A DNA stretch of 64,000 nucleotides from Pseudomonas monsensis. GTDB lineage: Bacteria > Pseudomonadota > Gammaproteobacteria > Pseudomonadales > Pseudomonadaceae. Both the position numbers and the translations under genes were made by a program. The stretch spans positions 4,095,501-4,159,500 of the forward strand of contig NZ_CP077087.1 of the NCBI RefSeq assembly GCF_014268495.2, written 5' to 3'. The notes below the pieces were generated by a model that was not told where the DNA came from, did no database searches, and saw only the letters and a list, made by a program, of their open reading frames with translations. Shown here in pieces: positions 16,560 to 24,280 of this stretch; the first letter of the stretch is position 1, and each line of letters starts with the position of its first letter.

Positions 16560-18368
16560 ATGCCCCATGAAGGCAATCTGTTGCAAGCCGCTGTCGTGTT
16601 TCTGTTCGCGGCGGTGCTCACCGTGCCTCTGGCCAAACGCCTGCAACTGGGCGCTGTGCTCGGTTATCTGTTTGCCGGGGTGATCATCGGTCCTTCCGTG
16701 CTGGGCCTGATCGGCAATCCGCAGAGCGTGGCGCACATCTCCGAACTGGGTGTGGTCCTGCTGCTGTTCATCATTGGCCTCGAACTGTCGCCGCGACGCT
16801 TGTGGGTAATGCGCAAATCGGTGTTCGGCGTCGGCCTGGCGCAGGTGTTGCTGACCGCCTCGGTGATTGGCGTGCTGGCGCTGGCGCTGTTTGGCCAGCC
16901 TCTTAACAGCGCGATTGTGCTCGGCCTCGGCCTGGCGCTGTCGTCCACCGCTTTCGGCCTGCAAAGCCTGGCCGAGCGCAAGGAACTGACCAGCCCCCAC
17001 GGGCGGCTGGCGTTTGCGATTCTGCTGTTTCAGGACATCGCCGCCATCCCGTTGATCGCCCTGGTGCCGATGCTCGCCGGCAGCGGTCAGGACACCAGCA
17101 GCGCCGACAGCCTCAATCACGCCTTGCAAGTGCTCGGCGGCATCGCCGTGGTGGTGGTCGGCGGGCGTTATCTGTTGCGTCCGGTGTTCCGCGTGGTGGC
17201 GAAAACCGGCTTGCCGGAAGTGTCCACCGCCACCGCGCTGCTGGTGGTGATCGGTACGGCGTGGCTGATGGACCTGGTCGGTGTGTCGATGGCGCTGGGG
17301 GCGTTTCTCGCCGGGCTGCTGCTGGCGGATTCGGAGTATCGCCATGAACTGGAAGCACAGATCGAACCGTTCAAAGGGCTGCTGCTGGGGTTGTTTTTCA
17401 TCAGCGTCGGCATGGGCGCAAATCTCAGCCTGTTGCTCAGCGCCCCCGTCACCGTGCTGGGGCTGACGCTGTTGTTGATCGGTCTGAAGCTGCCGTTGCT
17501 GTTCGTTGTCGGGCGTTTGGCCGGTGGTCTCAACAAGATCAGCGCCATTCGCCTCGGTATCGTCCTGGCGGCCGGTGGTGAATTCGCCTTCGTGGTGTTC
17601 AAGATTGGTCGCGATCAGGGTCTGTTCGAACCGCGCCTGTACGACTTGCTGGTGCTGACCATCACCCTGTCGATGGCGGTGACGCCATTGTTGCTGTTGC
17701 TCTGTGCGCGTCTGGTCAGCCCGAAAGTGCAACCGGTGGAAGTGCCGGAGCAGTTCCGCCAGATCGACACCGAAACGCCACGGGTGGTGATTGCCGGCAT
17801 GGGCCGGATGGGGCAGATCGTGGCGCGGATTCTGCGGGCGCAGAACATCCGGTTCGTGGCGCTGGACACCTCGGTGGAAACCATCGAGCTGTCGCGCAGT
17901 TTCGGCGGTGTGCCGGTGTTCTATGGTGACCCGATGCGCCCGGAAATCCTCAATGCGGCCAAGGTTGGCGAGGCGGAGTATTTCGTGATTGCCACGGATG
18001 ACCCGGAGACCAACATCAAGACGGCCGAAATCGTGCGCAAGCTGTATCCGCATATGAAAATCATCGCCCGGGCACGTAACCGTCAGCACGTGCACCGCTT
18101 GGTCGATGTCGGCGCCGAGGCGATTCGGGAAACCTACTATTCGAGTCTGGAAATGAGCCGCCGCACCCTGGTCGGCCTCGGTCTGACCCAGGCCCAGGCC
18201 GATGCGCGGATCAAGCGCTTCAAGCACCACGACGAACAGGTGCTGGAAGCCCAGCACGCGGTTTACGACGACGCCGCCAAAGTCCTGCAGACCGCTCAGG
18301 AAGCCCGGGCGGAACTGGCGCGGCTGTTCGAGTCGGATCAGCTGGAAGAGGAATCGCGCCAGGACTGA
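16560..18368 (+). CDS. Kef-type monovalent cation:proton antiporter with TrkA-N domain
   Basis: 602 residues: an N-terminal CPA2 antiporter domain with 12-13 membrane spans (about 5-385; LGYLFAGVIIGPSVLGL, LLLFIIGLELSP, FLAGLLLADSEY), then a cytosolic RCK/TrkA-N Rossmann domain starting at VVIAGMGRMGQIVARIL (about residue 405), and a charged C-terminal tail. This is the KefB/KefC layout, K+ efflux in exchange for H+, gated by ligand or glutathione adducts. No KefF/KefG partner is next to it. Start at ATG 16560, with CAGGAG ten bases upstream. Confidence 0.9.
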   Translation: MPHEGNLLQAAVVFLFAAVLTVPLAKRLQLGAVLGYLFAGVIIGPSVLGLIGNPQSVAHISELGVVLLLFIIGLELSPRRLWVMRKSVFGVGLAQVLLTASVIGVLALALFGQPLNSAIVLGLGLALSSTAFGLQSLAERKELTSPHGRLAFAILLFQDIAAIPLIALVPMLAGSGQDTSSADSLNHALQVLGGIAVVVVGGRYLLRPVFRVVAKTGLPEVSTATALLVVIGTAWLMDLVGVSMALGAFLAGLLLADSEYRHELEAQIEPFKGLLLGLFFISVGMGANLSLLLSAPVTVLGLTLLLIGLKLPLLFVVGRLAGGLNKISAIRLGIVLAAGGEFAFVVFKIGRDQGLFEPRLYDLLVLTITLSMAVTPLLLLLCARLVSPKVQPVEVPEQFRQIDTETPRVVIAGMGRMGQIVARILRAQNIRFVALDTSVETIELSRSFGGVPVFYGDPMRPEILNAAKVGEAEYFVIATDDPETNIKTAEIVRKLYPHMKIIARARNRQHVHRLVDVGAEAIRETYYSSLEMSRRTLVGLGLTQAQADARIKRFKHHDEQVLEAQHAVYDDAAKVLQTAQEARAELARLFESDQLEEESRQD

Positions 18369-18408
18369 CGTCCTTGCACAGATCCAAATGTCAGACCGCC
18401 AGGGCCGA

Positions 18409-18485
18409 CGCCTTCGCGGGCAAGCCCGCTCCCCCAGGTTTTATGAACGACTGAAAACCCTGGGGGAGCTGGCTTGCCAGCGAAG
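18409..18485. repeat. REP pair between the Kef gene and hcnC
   Basis: CGCCTTCGCGGGCAAGCCCG... and TGGGGGAGCTGGCTTGCCAG... form an imperfect inverted pair; probably also the joint end of two converging transcripts. Confidence 0.75.
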
Positions 18486-18518
18486 AGGCCAGCACATTCC
18501 GCATCAATGTGACTTGAA

Positions 18519-19778
18519 TCAGGCCAGCTCTAATTCATGCTCGTGCTTGACCGGCGCGACCTCAAACCGGTCGGCCAGGAACGGCGTGATATCCAGCGGC
18601 AGCGGCTCGTCGTTGATCAGTTTGTCCAGCAGCACACCGGTAATCGCCGACGTCAGAATGCCGGTGCGGAAGTGTCCGCAGGCATTCATGTAGCCCTCCA
18701 CCCCACGCATCGGCCCGAGAATCGGCAACTCGTCCGGCGAGCCCGGACGCAGTCCGGCCCAGGTGCGCTTGAGGTTGACGTCCTTGAGTTCCGGCAGGCA
18801 GCGCACCGCCCCCTGCACCAGCCCGGCGATTTCCGGGTAAGTGGTGGTCACGTCGAAACCCTTGTCTTCGGTGGTGCTGCCGATCAGGATCTCGCCGTTG
18901 TCCTTTTGCGCCACGTAGCAATCGCTGGTGGTCAGGCAGCCGTTGAGGATTTTCGGCAGGCGTTCGGTCAGCAGAATCTGGCCCTTAACCGGTTTCACCG
19001 GAATGCGGATGCCCGTCGCCCACTCGCTCAAATCCGCCGCCCAGGCGCCGCCCGCGTTGATCAGCGTCTTGCAGTGAAACACCCCCGCCTCCGCCGTCTG
19101 CACCCCGGTCACGCGGGTGCCGTGGTGCAGCACACCGGTCACGTTGGTGTTGACGAAGATATCGACACCGTTCTGCCGCGCACCCTCCAGATAGGCATCG
19201 GCGAGGCGAAACGGGCTGACCTGGTGATCGCACAGAAACTCCAGTGCGCCACGGGCCTCGTGACTGACGCTCGGCTCGGCTGCACGCAGCGCGGCCTGAT
19301 CGAGCCAGCGCACCTGATCGGCGAGGTGCGGAATGCAACCGACGATGTGTTCGGCGTAGAGCCGGTCTTCGTCGTCATAAATGACGAATTTCAGCCCGGT
19401 CTTTTCGAACTTGAAATCCATCCCGTGGTGGTCTTTCAGCTCCCGGTGCAACGCCGGGTACAGCGCGTTGGACTGCAGGGCGAAATCGAAGAACGACGCC
19501 GGCAGGATATGCGGTGTGCTGGCGTCTACCGCCACCGCCGCGCCCTGGGTTTCGCGCTTGCGATTGGCCGACATCATGCGGAAGAAAATCACCCCGCAGC
19601 CGAGGCCGACCGATTCACCGATCGCCCACAAACCACCGGCCGAAGCACGGGTCGCGTTGCCCGGCCGCTTGGCATCAATCAGCGCGACCTTGAGGCCCTG
19701 GCGCTTGGACAATTGATAGGCGCAGGACGCCCCGATCACGCCGCCACCGGCAATGATCACGTCATAGAACTTACTCAT
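18519..19778 (-). CDS. hcnC: Hydrogen cyanide synthase subunit HcnC
   Basis: 419-residue FAD oxidoreductase of the DAO/glycine-oxidase fold; with HcnA and HcnB it oxidises glycine to HCN and CO2 at the cytoplasmic membrane. FAD motif IIAGGGVIGASCAYQLS at the N-terminus, a central substrate domain (ARGALEFLCDHQVSPFRLADAY) and the C-terminal FAD-closing GLRPGSPDELPILGP. The ATG at 19778 overlaps the end of hcnB by 8 bases, showing translational coupling. The operon end is marked by a REP pair. Confidence 0.94.
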   Translation of the reverse strand: MSKFYDVIIAGGGVIGASCAYQLSKRQGLKVALIDAKRPGNATRASAGGLWAIGESVGLGCGVIFFRMMSANRKRETQGAAVAVDASTPHILPASFFDFALQSNALYPALHRELKDHHGMDFKFEKTGLKFVIYDDEDRLYAEHIVGCIPHLADQVRWLDQAALRAAEPSVSHEARGALEFLCDHQVSPFRLADAYLEGARQNGVDIFVNTNVTGVLHHGTRVTGVQTAEAGVFHCKTLINAGGAWAADLSEWATGIRIPVKPVKGQILLTERLPKILNGCLTTSDCYVAQKDNGEILIGSTTEDKGFDVTTTYPEIAGLVQGAVRCLPELKDVNLKRTWAGLRPGSPDELPILGPMRGVEGYMNACGHFRTGILTSAITGVLLDKLINDEPLPLDITPFLADRFEVAPVKHEHELELA

Positions 19779-21180
19779 GGGCAGCGGCCTCCGTGCCGAC
19801 GGACTGGAACGCGGAAAATGGAATTGGATCAATCGGGAAACGCGGACGCAGCCAGCCGACGTCCTTGCGTCCGGTGGCCTGGCGCAGACGGTCGCTGCAA
19901 TAGCCGACGCACATCCGCCCCTGACAGTCGCCCATGCTCACCCGGGTGCGCATTTTCAGGCTGGCGATGTCTTGCACGCCCTGCTCCAGCGCGCGGTCGA
20001 TGTCGGCGCGGGTCGTGTGTTCGCAGCGGCAGATCACCGTGTCGGCGGCCGGCAACGCGGTCTGGCCGACGCCGCGCTCGGTGTAGCGATCCACGGCAGC
20101 GCGAAAGCGCACGATGGCTTTGAGTTTGCTCAGGTAGCGGTCACGGCGGACTCGCGCCAGCTCCTCTTCGAGCACGCCGCGTTGCAACAGGATCGACGTC
20201 GCAGCGATCTTGCCGGCGAGCATCGCCGCTTCCCCGCCGCGAATCCCGCCCATGTCGCCGGCCAGGTGCACATGGGGTTCGCTGCTTTGCTGCCAGATAT
20301 TGGCGTTGGCGCGCAGATAGCCGTCGTCGCTGAAGCCGTGATCGAGGCCCATCTGCTGGCTGAGTTGGGTACGCGGGATGAAGCCGTAACCGACCGCCAG
20401 CGTCTGCGCTTCGAAGCGTTCGACACGGGACAGGTCCGGCTCCCACGTCGCCGAATAGGGCGCGACGCTGACACTTTTCAGTTCGCCTTCGCCGTGGGCT
20501 TCGACCACGCCCCAGCCGTAATTCATCGGGATGCCGTGCAGTTTCAGGTACGCGAGCATGCTCAGGCCATCGAGGAACAGCTGCGGCTTGTTCAACAGCG
20601 CCAGACTCTCGCGGGCGATCTTGCTGAACACGCAGGCCTCATACACCCCCGCCACACGCACGCCCGAGGCGTGCAGCTGGGTCGCTACCAGCGGCAACAA
20701 CGGCCCGGTGCCGGCAATGATCACCGGCCCTTGCGGCTTGACCACGCCGCTTTTGATTTGCAGTTGCAGACCGCCCAGCATGATGACCCCCGGCAGCGTC
20801 CAGCCGGGAAACGGCACACTGCGTTCGTGGCAACCGGCAGCCAACAGCACTTGCGGGTACTCGATCGAGTGCAGTTGCTCGTCGCCGTCCAGCACCACCA
20901 GTGCCCGCGAGCCCTCGGCGCCGATCACGCGATGGTTCAGACGCACGTCGATCAACCCGGCCTGCGCCTGAAAATCACCGTGCAGTTTGCCCAGCACTTC
21001 AGCGTAACGCGGCCCCAGATAATCCAGTTGCACGCCATCGCGCAGCGGCCCGCGATAGACCACCCCGCCAAGGCGCGACGCTTCTTCGAGCAGGGTACAA
21101 CGCACGCCGTGCCGGGCCAGTTCGATGGCCGCAGCCATGCCCGCCGGGCCGCCACCGACGATCAACGGTTGCTGACTCAT
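19771..21180 (-). CDS. hcnB: Hydrogen cyanide synthase subunit HcnB
   Basis: 469 residues: FAD/NAD(P)-binding fold starting at LIVGGGPAGMAAAIELARHG, a second nucleotide site (VIIAGTGPLLPLVA), and a C-terminal cysteine cluster (VICRCEH ... MGDCQGRMCVGYC) of the BFD/[2Fe-2S] kind. It matches the middle subunit of HCN synthase, which carries electrons from glycine oxidation towards the respiratory chain. The ATG overlaps the hcnA stop as ATGA, preceded by AGGAGGT. Confidence 0.94.
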   Translation of the reverse strand: MSQQPLIVGGGPAGMAAAIELARHGVRCTLLEEASRLGGVVYRGPLRDGVQLDYLGPRYAEVLGKLHGDFQAQAGLIDVRLNHRVIGAEGSRALVVLDGDEQLHSIEYPQVLLAAGCHERSVPFPGWTLPGVIMLGGLQLQIKSGVVKPQGPVIIAGTGPLLPLVATQLHASGVRVAGVYEACVFSKIARESLALLNKPQLFLDGLSMLAYLKLHGIPMNYGWGVVEAHGEGELKSVSVAPYSATWEPDLSRVERFEAQTLAVGYGFIPRTQLSQQMGLDHGFSDDGYLRANANIWQQSSEPHVHLAGDMGGIRGGEAAMLAGKIAATSILLQRGVLEEELARVRRDRYLSKLKAIVRFRAAVDRYTERGVGQTALPAADTVICRCEHTTRADIDRALEQGVQDIASLKMRTRVSMGDCQGRMCVGYCSDRLRQATGRKDVGWLRPRFPIDPIPFSAFQSVGTEAAAHE

Positions 21181-21491
21181 ACGACCTCCTGCGCGGCGAC
21201 GCGGTTGACCTGGGTCTCGATGCGCATGCCGTCGCGTACCACGGTCTGGCAGGCGCGGCGCTTGTGTCGGCCGTTGATTTTGACCAGGCAACACTGGCAC
21301 ACGCCCATGCCGCAGTAGGCGCCGCTGATCTGGTCATGATCGTTGCGGGCGATCTGGCGTACGCCAAGGGATTGAATGACGCTGAGCACGGTTTCGCCGA
21401 TGGCGGCGGTCACCGGTTGGCCGTTGATGTGGACGGTCATATCCGCCTGGGTCAAAGGCTGAATATCGAAGGTTCGTTCTAGGCAGTGCAT
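21177..21491 (-). CDS. hcnA: Hydrogen cyanide synthase subunit HcnA ([2Fe-2S] protein)
   Basis: 104-residue ferredoxin-like subunit. The cluster cysteines are C60, C65, C67/C68 and C81 (AYCGMGVCQCC ... RRACQ). Two in-frame ATGs exist, 21503 and 21491. The second is chosen: GGATGA before it serves as the Shine-Dalgarno at good spacing, while the first ATG lies inside that element, and the 104-residue length matches known HcnA. The Rsm-type hairpin at 21499-21510 covers the site, and an ANR-like box with matching -10 lies upstream. First gene of hcnABC. Confidence 0.93.
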   Translation of the reverse strand: MHCLERTFDIQPLTQADMTVHINGQPVTAAIGETVLSVIQSLGVRQIARNDHDQISGAYCGMGVCQCCLVKINGRHKRRACQTVVRDGMRIETQVNRVAAQEVV

Positions 21492-21498
21492 TGCAATG

Positions 21499-21510
21499 TT
21501 CATCCGTGAA
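21499..21510 (-). promoter_or_regulatory. RsmA/RsmE-type binding hairpin at the hcnA ribosome binding site
   Basis: On the minus strand TTCACGGATGAA: a 4-base perfect stem (TTCA/TGAA) presenting CGGA in the loop. TCACGGATGA matches the CsrA/RsmA consensus A/U-CANGGANG-U/A exactly. It overlaps the Shine-Dalgarno of hcnA, the classical layout for Gac/Rsm repression. Further GGA motifs (CATGGAGT, CAAGGAGC) occur upstream in the leader. Confidence 0.8.
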
Positions 21511-21691
21511 AAGGTTCAGGGGAGTTCTACGTCAGCTCCTTGCTGCACTCTGCCTGGCGACCCGTTGTGGTTTTTGGTGGGATCTGCCGGGCGACTCCAT
21601 GAGCGCAGCAAATTGCGCACCGGAGCACTGTAGTCGATACCGCGACAAGGGCCTGGATCTTTTAAGTTAGGTGATCTCGCCCAAGGGAATA

Positions 21692-21705
21692 TTGATCCAG
21701 ATCGT
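21692..21705 (-). promoter_or_regulatory. ANR/FNR-type box of the hcnABC promoter
   Basis: TTGAT-CCAG-ATCGT on the plus strand, i.e. ACGAT-CTGG-ATCAA read towards hcnA; 8 of 10 match TTGAT-N4-ATCAA. On the minus strand TAACTT (21669-21664) follows after 22 bases, the spacing of class II FNR/ANR promoters, giving a start near 21657 and a leader of about 166 nt. The rest of the gene-free stretch 21492-21883 holds this leader, a degenerate GATCGCAGC repeat (21717-21750) and a terminator. Confidence 0.6.
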
Positions 21706-21824
21706 TAAAACATCTCTGCCTGCAGGCGCTGCTGCGGGTTGCGATCTCTTGATCCTGTTTTAAAAAATCAAGGTCAAAGGATCACAGCCTTCGACAGCCC
21801 CTGCGCAGGTCAGCGGCAACAATG

Positions 21825-21857
21825 AAAAAGCCGCTTTCACCGTGAAGTGGAAGCGGC
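21825..21857 (-). terminator. Intrinsic terminator of the membrane-protein/24-aa-peptide operon
   Basis: Minus strand: GCCGCTTCCAC, six-base loop, GTGAAAGCGGC (one G-T pair), followed by TTTTT. Confidence 0.85.
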
Positions 21858-21883
21858 CGAGGCAATGAACCCCTATAGAGCAA

Positions 21884-21958
21884 TCAGTGCACGAACAGGG
21901 CGATCAGAATGATGATCGGGATCGGTACGCCGAGGAAAAACAGCAGTAGTGAGCGCAT
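21884..21958 (-). CDS. 24-residue hydrophobic small membrane protein
   Basis: MRSLLLFFLGVPIPIIILIA then LFVH, preceded by AAGGAG with seven bases to the ATG. The peptide is almost one single transmembrane helix with a proline pair in it. It starts 15 bases after the stop of the large membrane protein upstream and is followed by a clear terminator, so it is the second gene of a two-gene operon. I have seen such tiny membrane proteins annotated in fluorescens-group genomes but know no function. Confidence 0.75.
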   Translation of the reverse strand: MRSLLLFFLGVPIPIIILIALFVH

Positions 21959-21973
21959 GGTGGTTCTCCTTGA

Positions 21974-22903
21974 TTAACGGACCGGGGTGGTCGTGGTGTA
22001 AGTGTCGACTTCAACGTACTCGACCGCATCGCGACGACGACCGCCGAAGGTGGCGGCGAAGCTGGCGAAGAACGCACCGGCCAGCAGCGAGATGAACATC
22101 CACAGCGACGTCCAGGCAGCGACTTTGGCAGCGGTGTCGGCGGCTTCTTGAGCTTTGACTTTGGCGTCGGCGATGGCTTTCTGGGTACGTGCGTAGATTT
22201 CATCGACGCGACGTTCGGCATCGGCCTGGGTCAGGTTGGTCCGTTGAGCGACGAGTTGCGCAAGGTAAGTACGGTCTTCGGCGCTGAGCTGACCATTGGC
22301 CAGGCTTTGCGCAAAGATACGAGTCACGGTGCCACGGGCGGCGTCATCGCTGACGGCTGCAGGACGGTCATCACGGAACAGGCTGTCGACGAAGTAACCG
22401 TACTGATTGCTGTCGGTGTTTGCCGCAGCCGTACCGGCTGCCTGGGTAATGGCGCTGGCGGCACCGCCGGCGACACTGGCACCCGCCTGCACGCCACCAC
22501 TGATCACGCTGCTGACCGAGCCCACCACCAGCACTGCGGTAACGAGCGTGGCCACACACCATGCGAGGAAACCGTGGGCGGTGTCGCGGAAATACACTTC
22601 GTCACCGTGCATGTTCGCCCACTTCACCCGCAGACGACCGGCGATGTAACCCCCCATGCCCGAAGCGATGATTTGCGTCGCCGCCAGCCAGACAATCGTG
22701 GAAATGCCCAGGCCCTTGGCGCTGATGCCCTCTCCGGCCCACGGTGAAACGGCAGAGAAACCCAAACCGAAACCGAGCAGCACGAGAATCATCGACAGTG
22801 CAGCGGCAGCCGCCGCACCGGCGAAAATCGCGCCCCAGGAAACGCCTGACACGCTGCTCGAGTCTTCGTAAGCAGGATAAAACCCATCTGAGGATCTATT
22901 CAT
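21974..22903 (-). CDS. Conserved membrane protein of unknown function (four-TM)
   Basis: 309 residues. Hydrophobic segments at about 20-48 (SWGAIFAGAAAAAALSMILV), 62-84, 108-130 and 262-285; an Ala/Gly-rich stretch after TM3, then a charged helical middle part (about 185-258, LAQLVAQRTNLTQADAERRV, likely coiled coil) and a short basic cytosolic tail. Some relatives carry the label PhnA-like protein, without evidence for phosphonate use. Start at ATG 22903 (MNRSSDGFYPAYED). A 24-residue membrane peptide gene follows. Role unknown; general stress-related envelope function is only a guess. Confidence 0.8.
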   Translation of the reverse strand: MNRSSDGFYPAYEDSSSVSGVSWGAIFAGAAAAAALSMILVLLGFGLGFSAVSPWAGEGISAKGLGISTIVWLAATQIIASGMGGYIAGRLRVKWANMHGDEVYFRDTAHGFLAWCVATLVTAVLVVGSVSSVISGGVQAGASVAGGAASAITQAAGTAAANTDSNQYGYFVDSLFRDDRPAAVSDDAARGTVTRIFAQSLANGQLSAEDRTYLAQLVAQRTNLTQADAERRVDEIYARTQKAIADAKVKAQEAADTAAKVAAWTSLWMFISLLAGAFFASFAATFGGRRRDAVEYVEVDTYTTTTPVR

Positions 22904-23095
22904 TGTTGTACCGCTCCAGGCATGAAAAATAGTGTTACAACTCGTCATCAGACGAATTGCAGTGACCGTGCCAGTCGCAGAAATTAAATAAATCCTTTAG
23001 TTTCAATCAGTTATAAAAAATGAACTTCCCCGGACCATGCAACTTGCAACAAATGCCCCAGAACAGCGGGTTTTATGCATTGGCGGCGAGGCACG

Positions 23096-23431
23096 TTATT
23101 TGCGCTTGTAGCTTTTGTTACCACTGGGCGTCAGGCAATACACGCCTCCGCGCGGCCCCGTGCAAAACGAGCCTGTGCCGCAAGCACAGCCATCATCGCT
23201 CTGCAGAAAGTTTTGCGGGCGCACCTGCTGGCGTTCGCCGAACAGGGCGGCACAGCTTTTCTTCGAGCCGCTGATAGAGCCGTCATTGCACAGGAACAGG
23301 TCGCCGTCGCAACGATCAATTCCGCCCTTCTTCCCGGAACAAGGGGTATTGGCGGCGATCGCCGAAGCACTCAACAGCGTCAGCACCAACCCGGTTATTG
23401 GCATCCAGCCACGGCGAATCAACGTACGCAC
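23096..23431 (-). CDS. Cysteine-rich exported small protein, function unknown
   Basis: 111 residues from GTG 23431, which has AAGGAG eight bases upstream (a GTG at 23440 is too close to it). A basic N-terminus and hydrophobic core (WMPITGLVLTLLSASAIAA) make a signal peptide; the mature part of about 84 residues has eight cysteines, enough for four disulfides, many Gly/Lys and a basic end. It resembles no enzyme I recognise. It is divergent from the two-component system and might be its target. Confidence 0.72.
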   Translation of the reverse strand: MRTLIRRGWMPITGLVLTLLSASAIAANTPCSGKKGGIDRCDGDLFLCNDGSISGSKKSCAALFGERQQVRPQNFLQSDDGCACGTGSFCTGPRGGVYCLTPSGNKSYKRK

Positions 23432-23596
23432 CGAAACCACTCCTTATTGAGATTGTGGCCAGATGATATCAACGTTCAGGAAAATATTTCCCCAAGCCCG
23501 CTCAATGGCAGCTACAACATGAAAGTTAATTTAAAGCATCACGGAAATTTCTTGGCAAAATGCAGCCATTCCGTTGAACCGATCAAGGCCAGCCCT

Positions 23597-24280
23597 ATGA
23601 CGCGTATTTTGACCATCGAAGACGACGCCGTGACCGCCCGGGAAATCGTCGCCGAATTGAGCAGCCACGGGCTCGACGTCGACTGGGTCGACAATGGCCG
23701 CGAAGGCCTCGACCGGGCGGTGAGCGGCAATTACGACCTGATCACTCTCGACCGCATGTTGCCCGAACTGGATGGCCTGGCCATCGTCACCACCCTGCGC
23801 ACCATGGGCGTGGCCACGCCGATCCTGATGATCAGCGCCCTGTCCGATGTCGACGAGCGCGTGCGCGGCCTGCGTGCCGGTGGCGATGATTACCTGACCA
23901 AACCGTTCGCCACCGACGAGATGGCGGCGCGGGTCGAAGTGTTGTTGCGCCGGCAGAACAGCGGCGCGACCCAGGCGACGACCTTGCAGGTCGCGGATCT
24001 GCAGCTGGACTTGATCAGCCACGAAGCGCGTCGCGCCGAACAAGTCCTGACGCTGTTGCCGACCGAATACAAACTGCTGGAATTCCTGATGCGCAACAGC
24101 GGCCAGATCCTCTCGCGCATGATGATTTTCGAAGAGGTCTGGGGTTATCACTTCGACCCGGGCACCAACCTGATCGACGTACACATCGGCCGTCTGCGCA
24201 AGAAAATCGACGCTGCCGGCAACGTTCCGCTGATCCGCACGGTACGGGGCTCGGGTTATGTCATTGCCGAACCCGTCTGA
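23597..24280 (+). CDS. OmpR/PhoB-type response regulator
   Basis: 227 residues: receiver domain with acidic pair E8-D9-D10, phospho-acceptor D52 (LITLDRMLPELDG) and the YLTKPF lysine, then a winged HTH with LPTEYKLLEFLM and HIGRLRKKID...RTVRGSGYVI. Start at ATG 23597 (MTRILTIEDD); the open frame far upstream is a shadow. It overlaps the kinase gene by 23 bases. Spelling is closest to the QseB/PfeR-like group, but the regulon cannot be told. Confidence 0.92.
   Translation: MTRILTIEDDAVTAREIVAELSSHGLDVDWVDNGREGLDRAVSGNYDLITLDRMLPELDGLAIVTTLRTMGVATPILMISALSDVDERVRGLRAGGDDYLTKPFATDEMAARVEVLLRRQNSGATQATTLQVADLQLDLISHEARRAEQVLTLLPTEYKLLEFLMRNSGQILSRMMIFEEVWGYHFDPGTNLIDVHIGRLRKKIDAAGNVPLIRTVRGSGYVIAEPV

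Noticed and set aside
16344..18257. 637-codon minus-strand ORF over the Kef gene
   Set aside because: Shadow with His/Gln-rich translation; the Kef frame has intact membrane and TrkA-N motifs.
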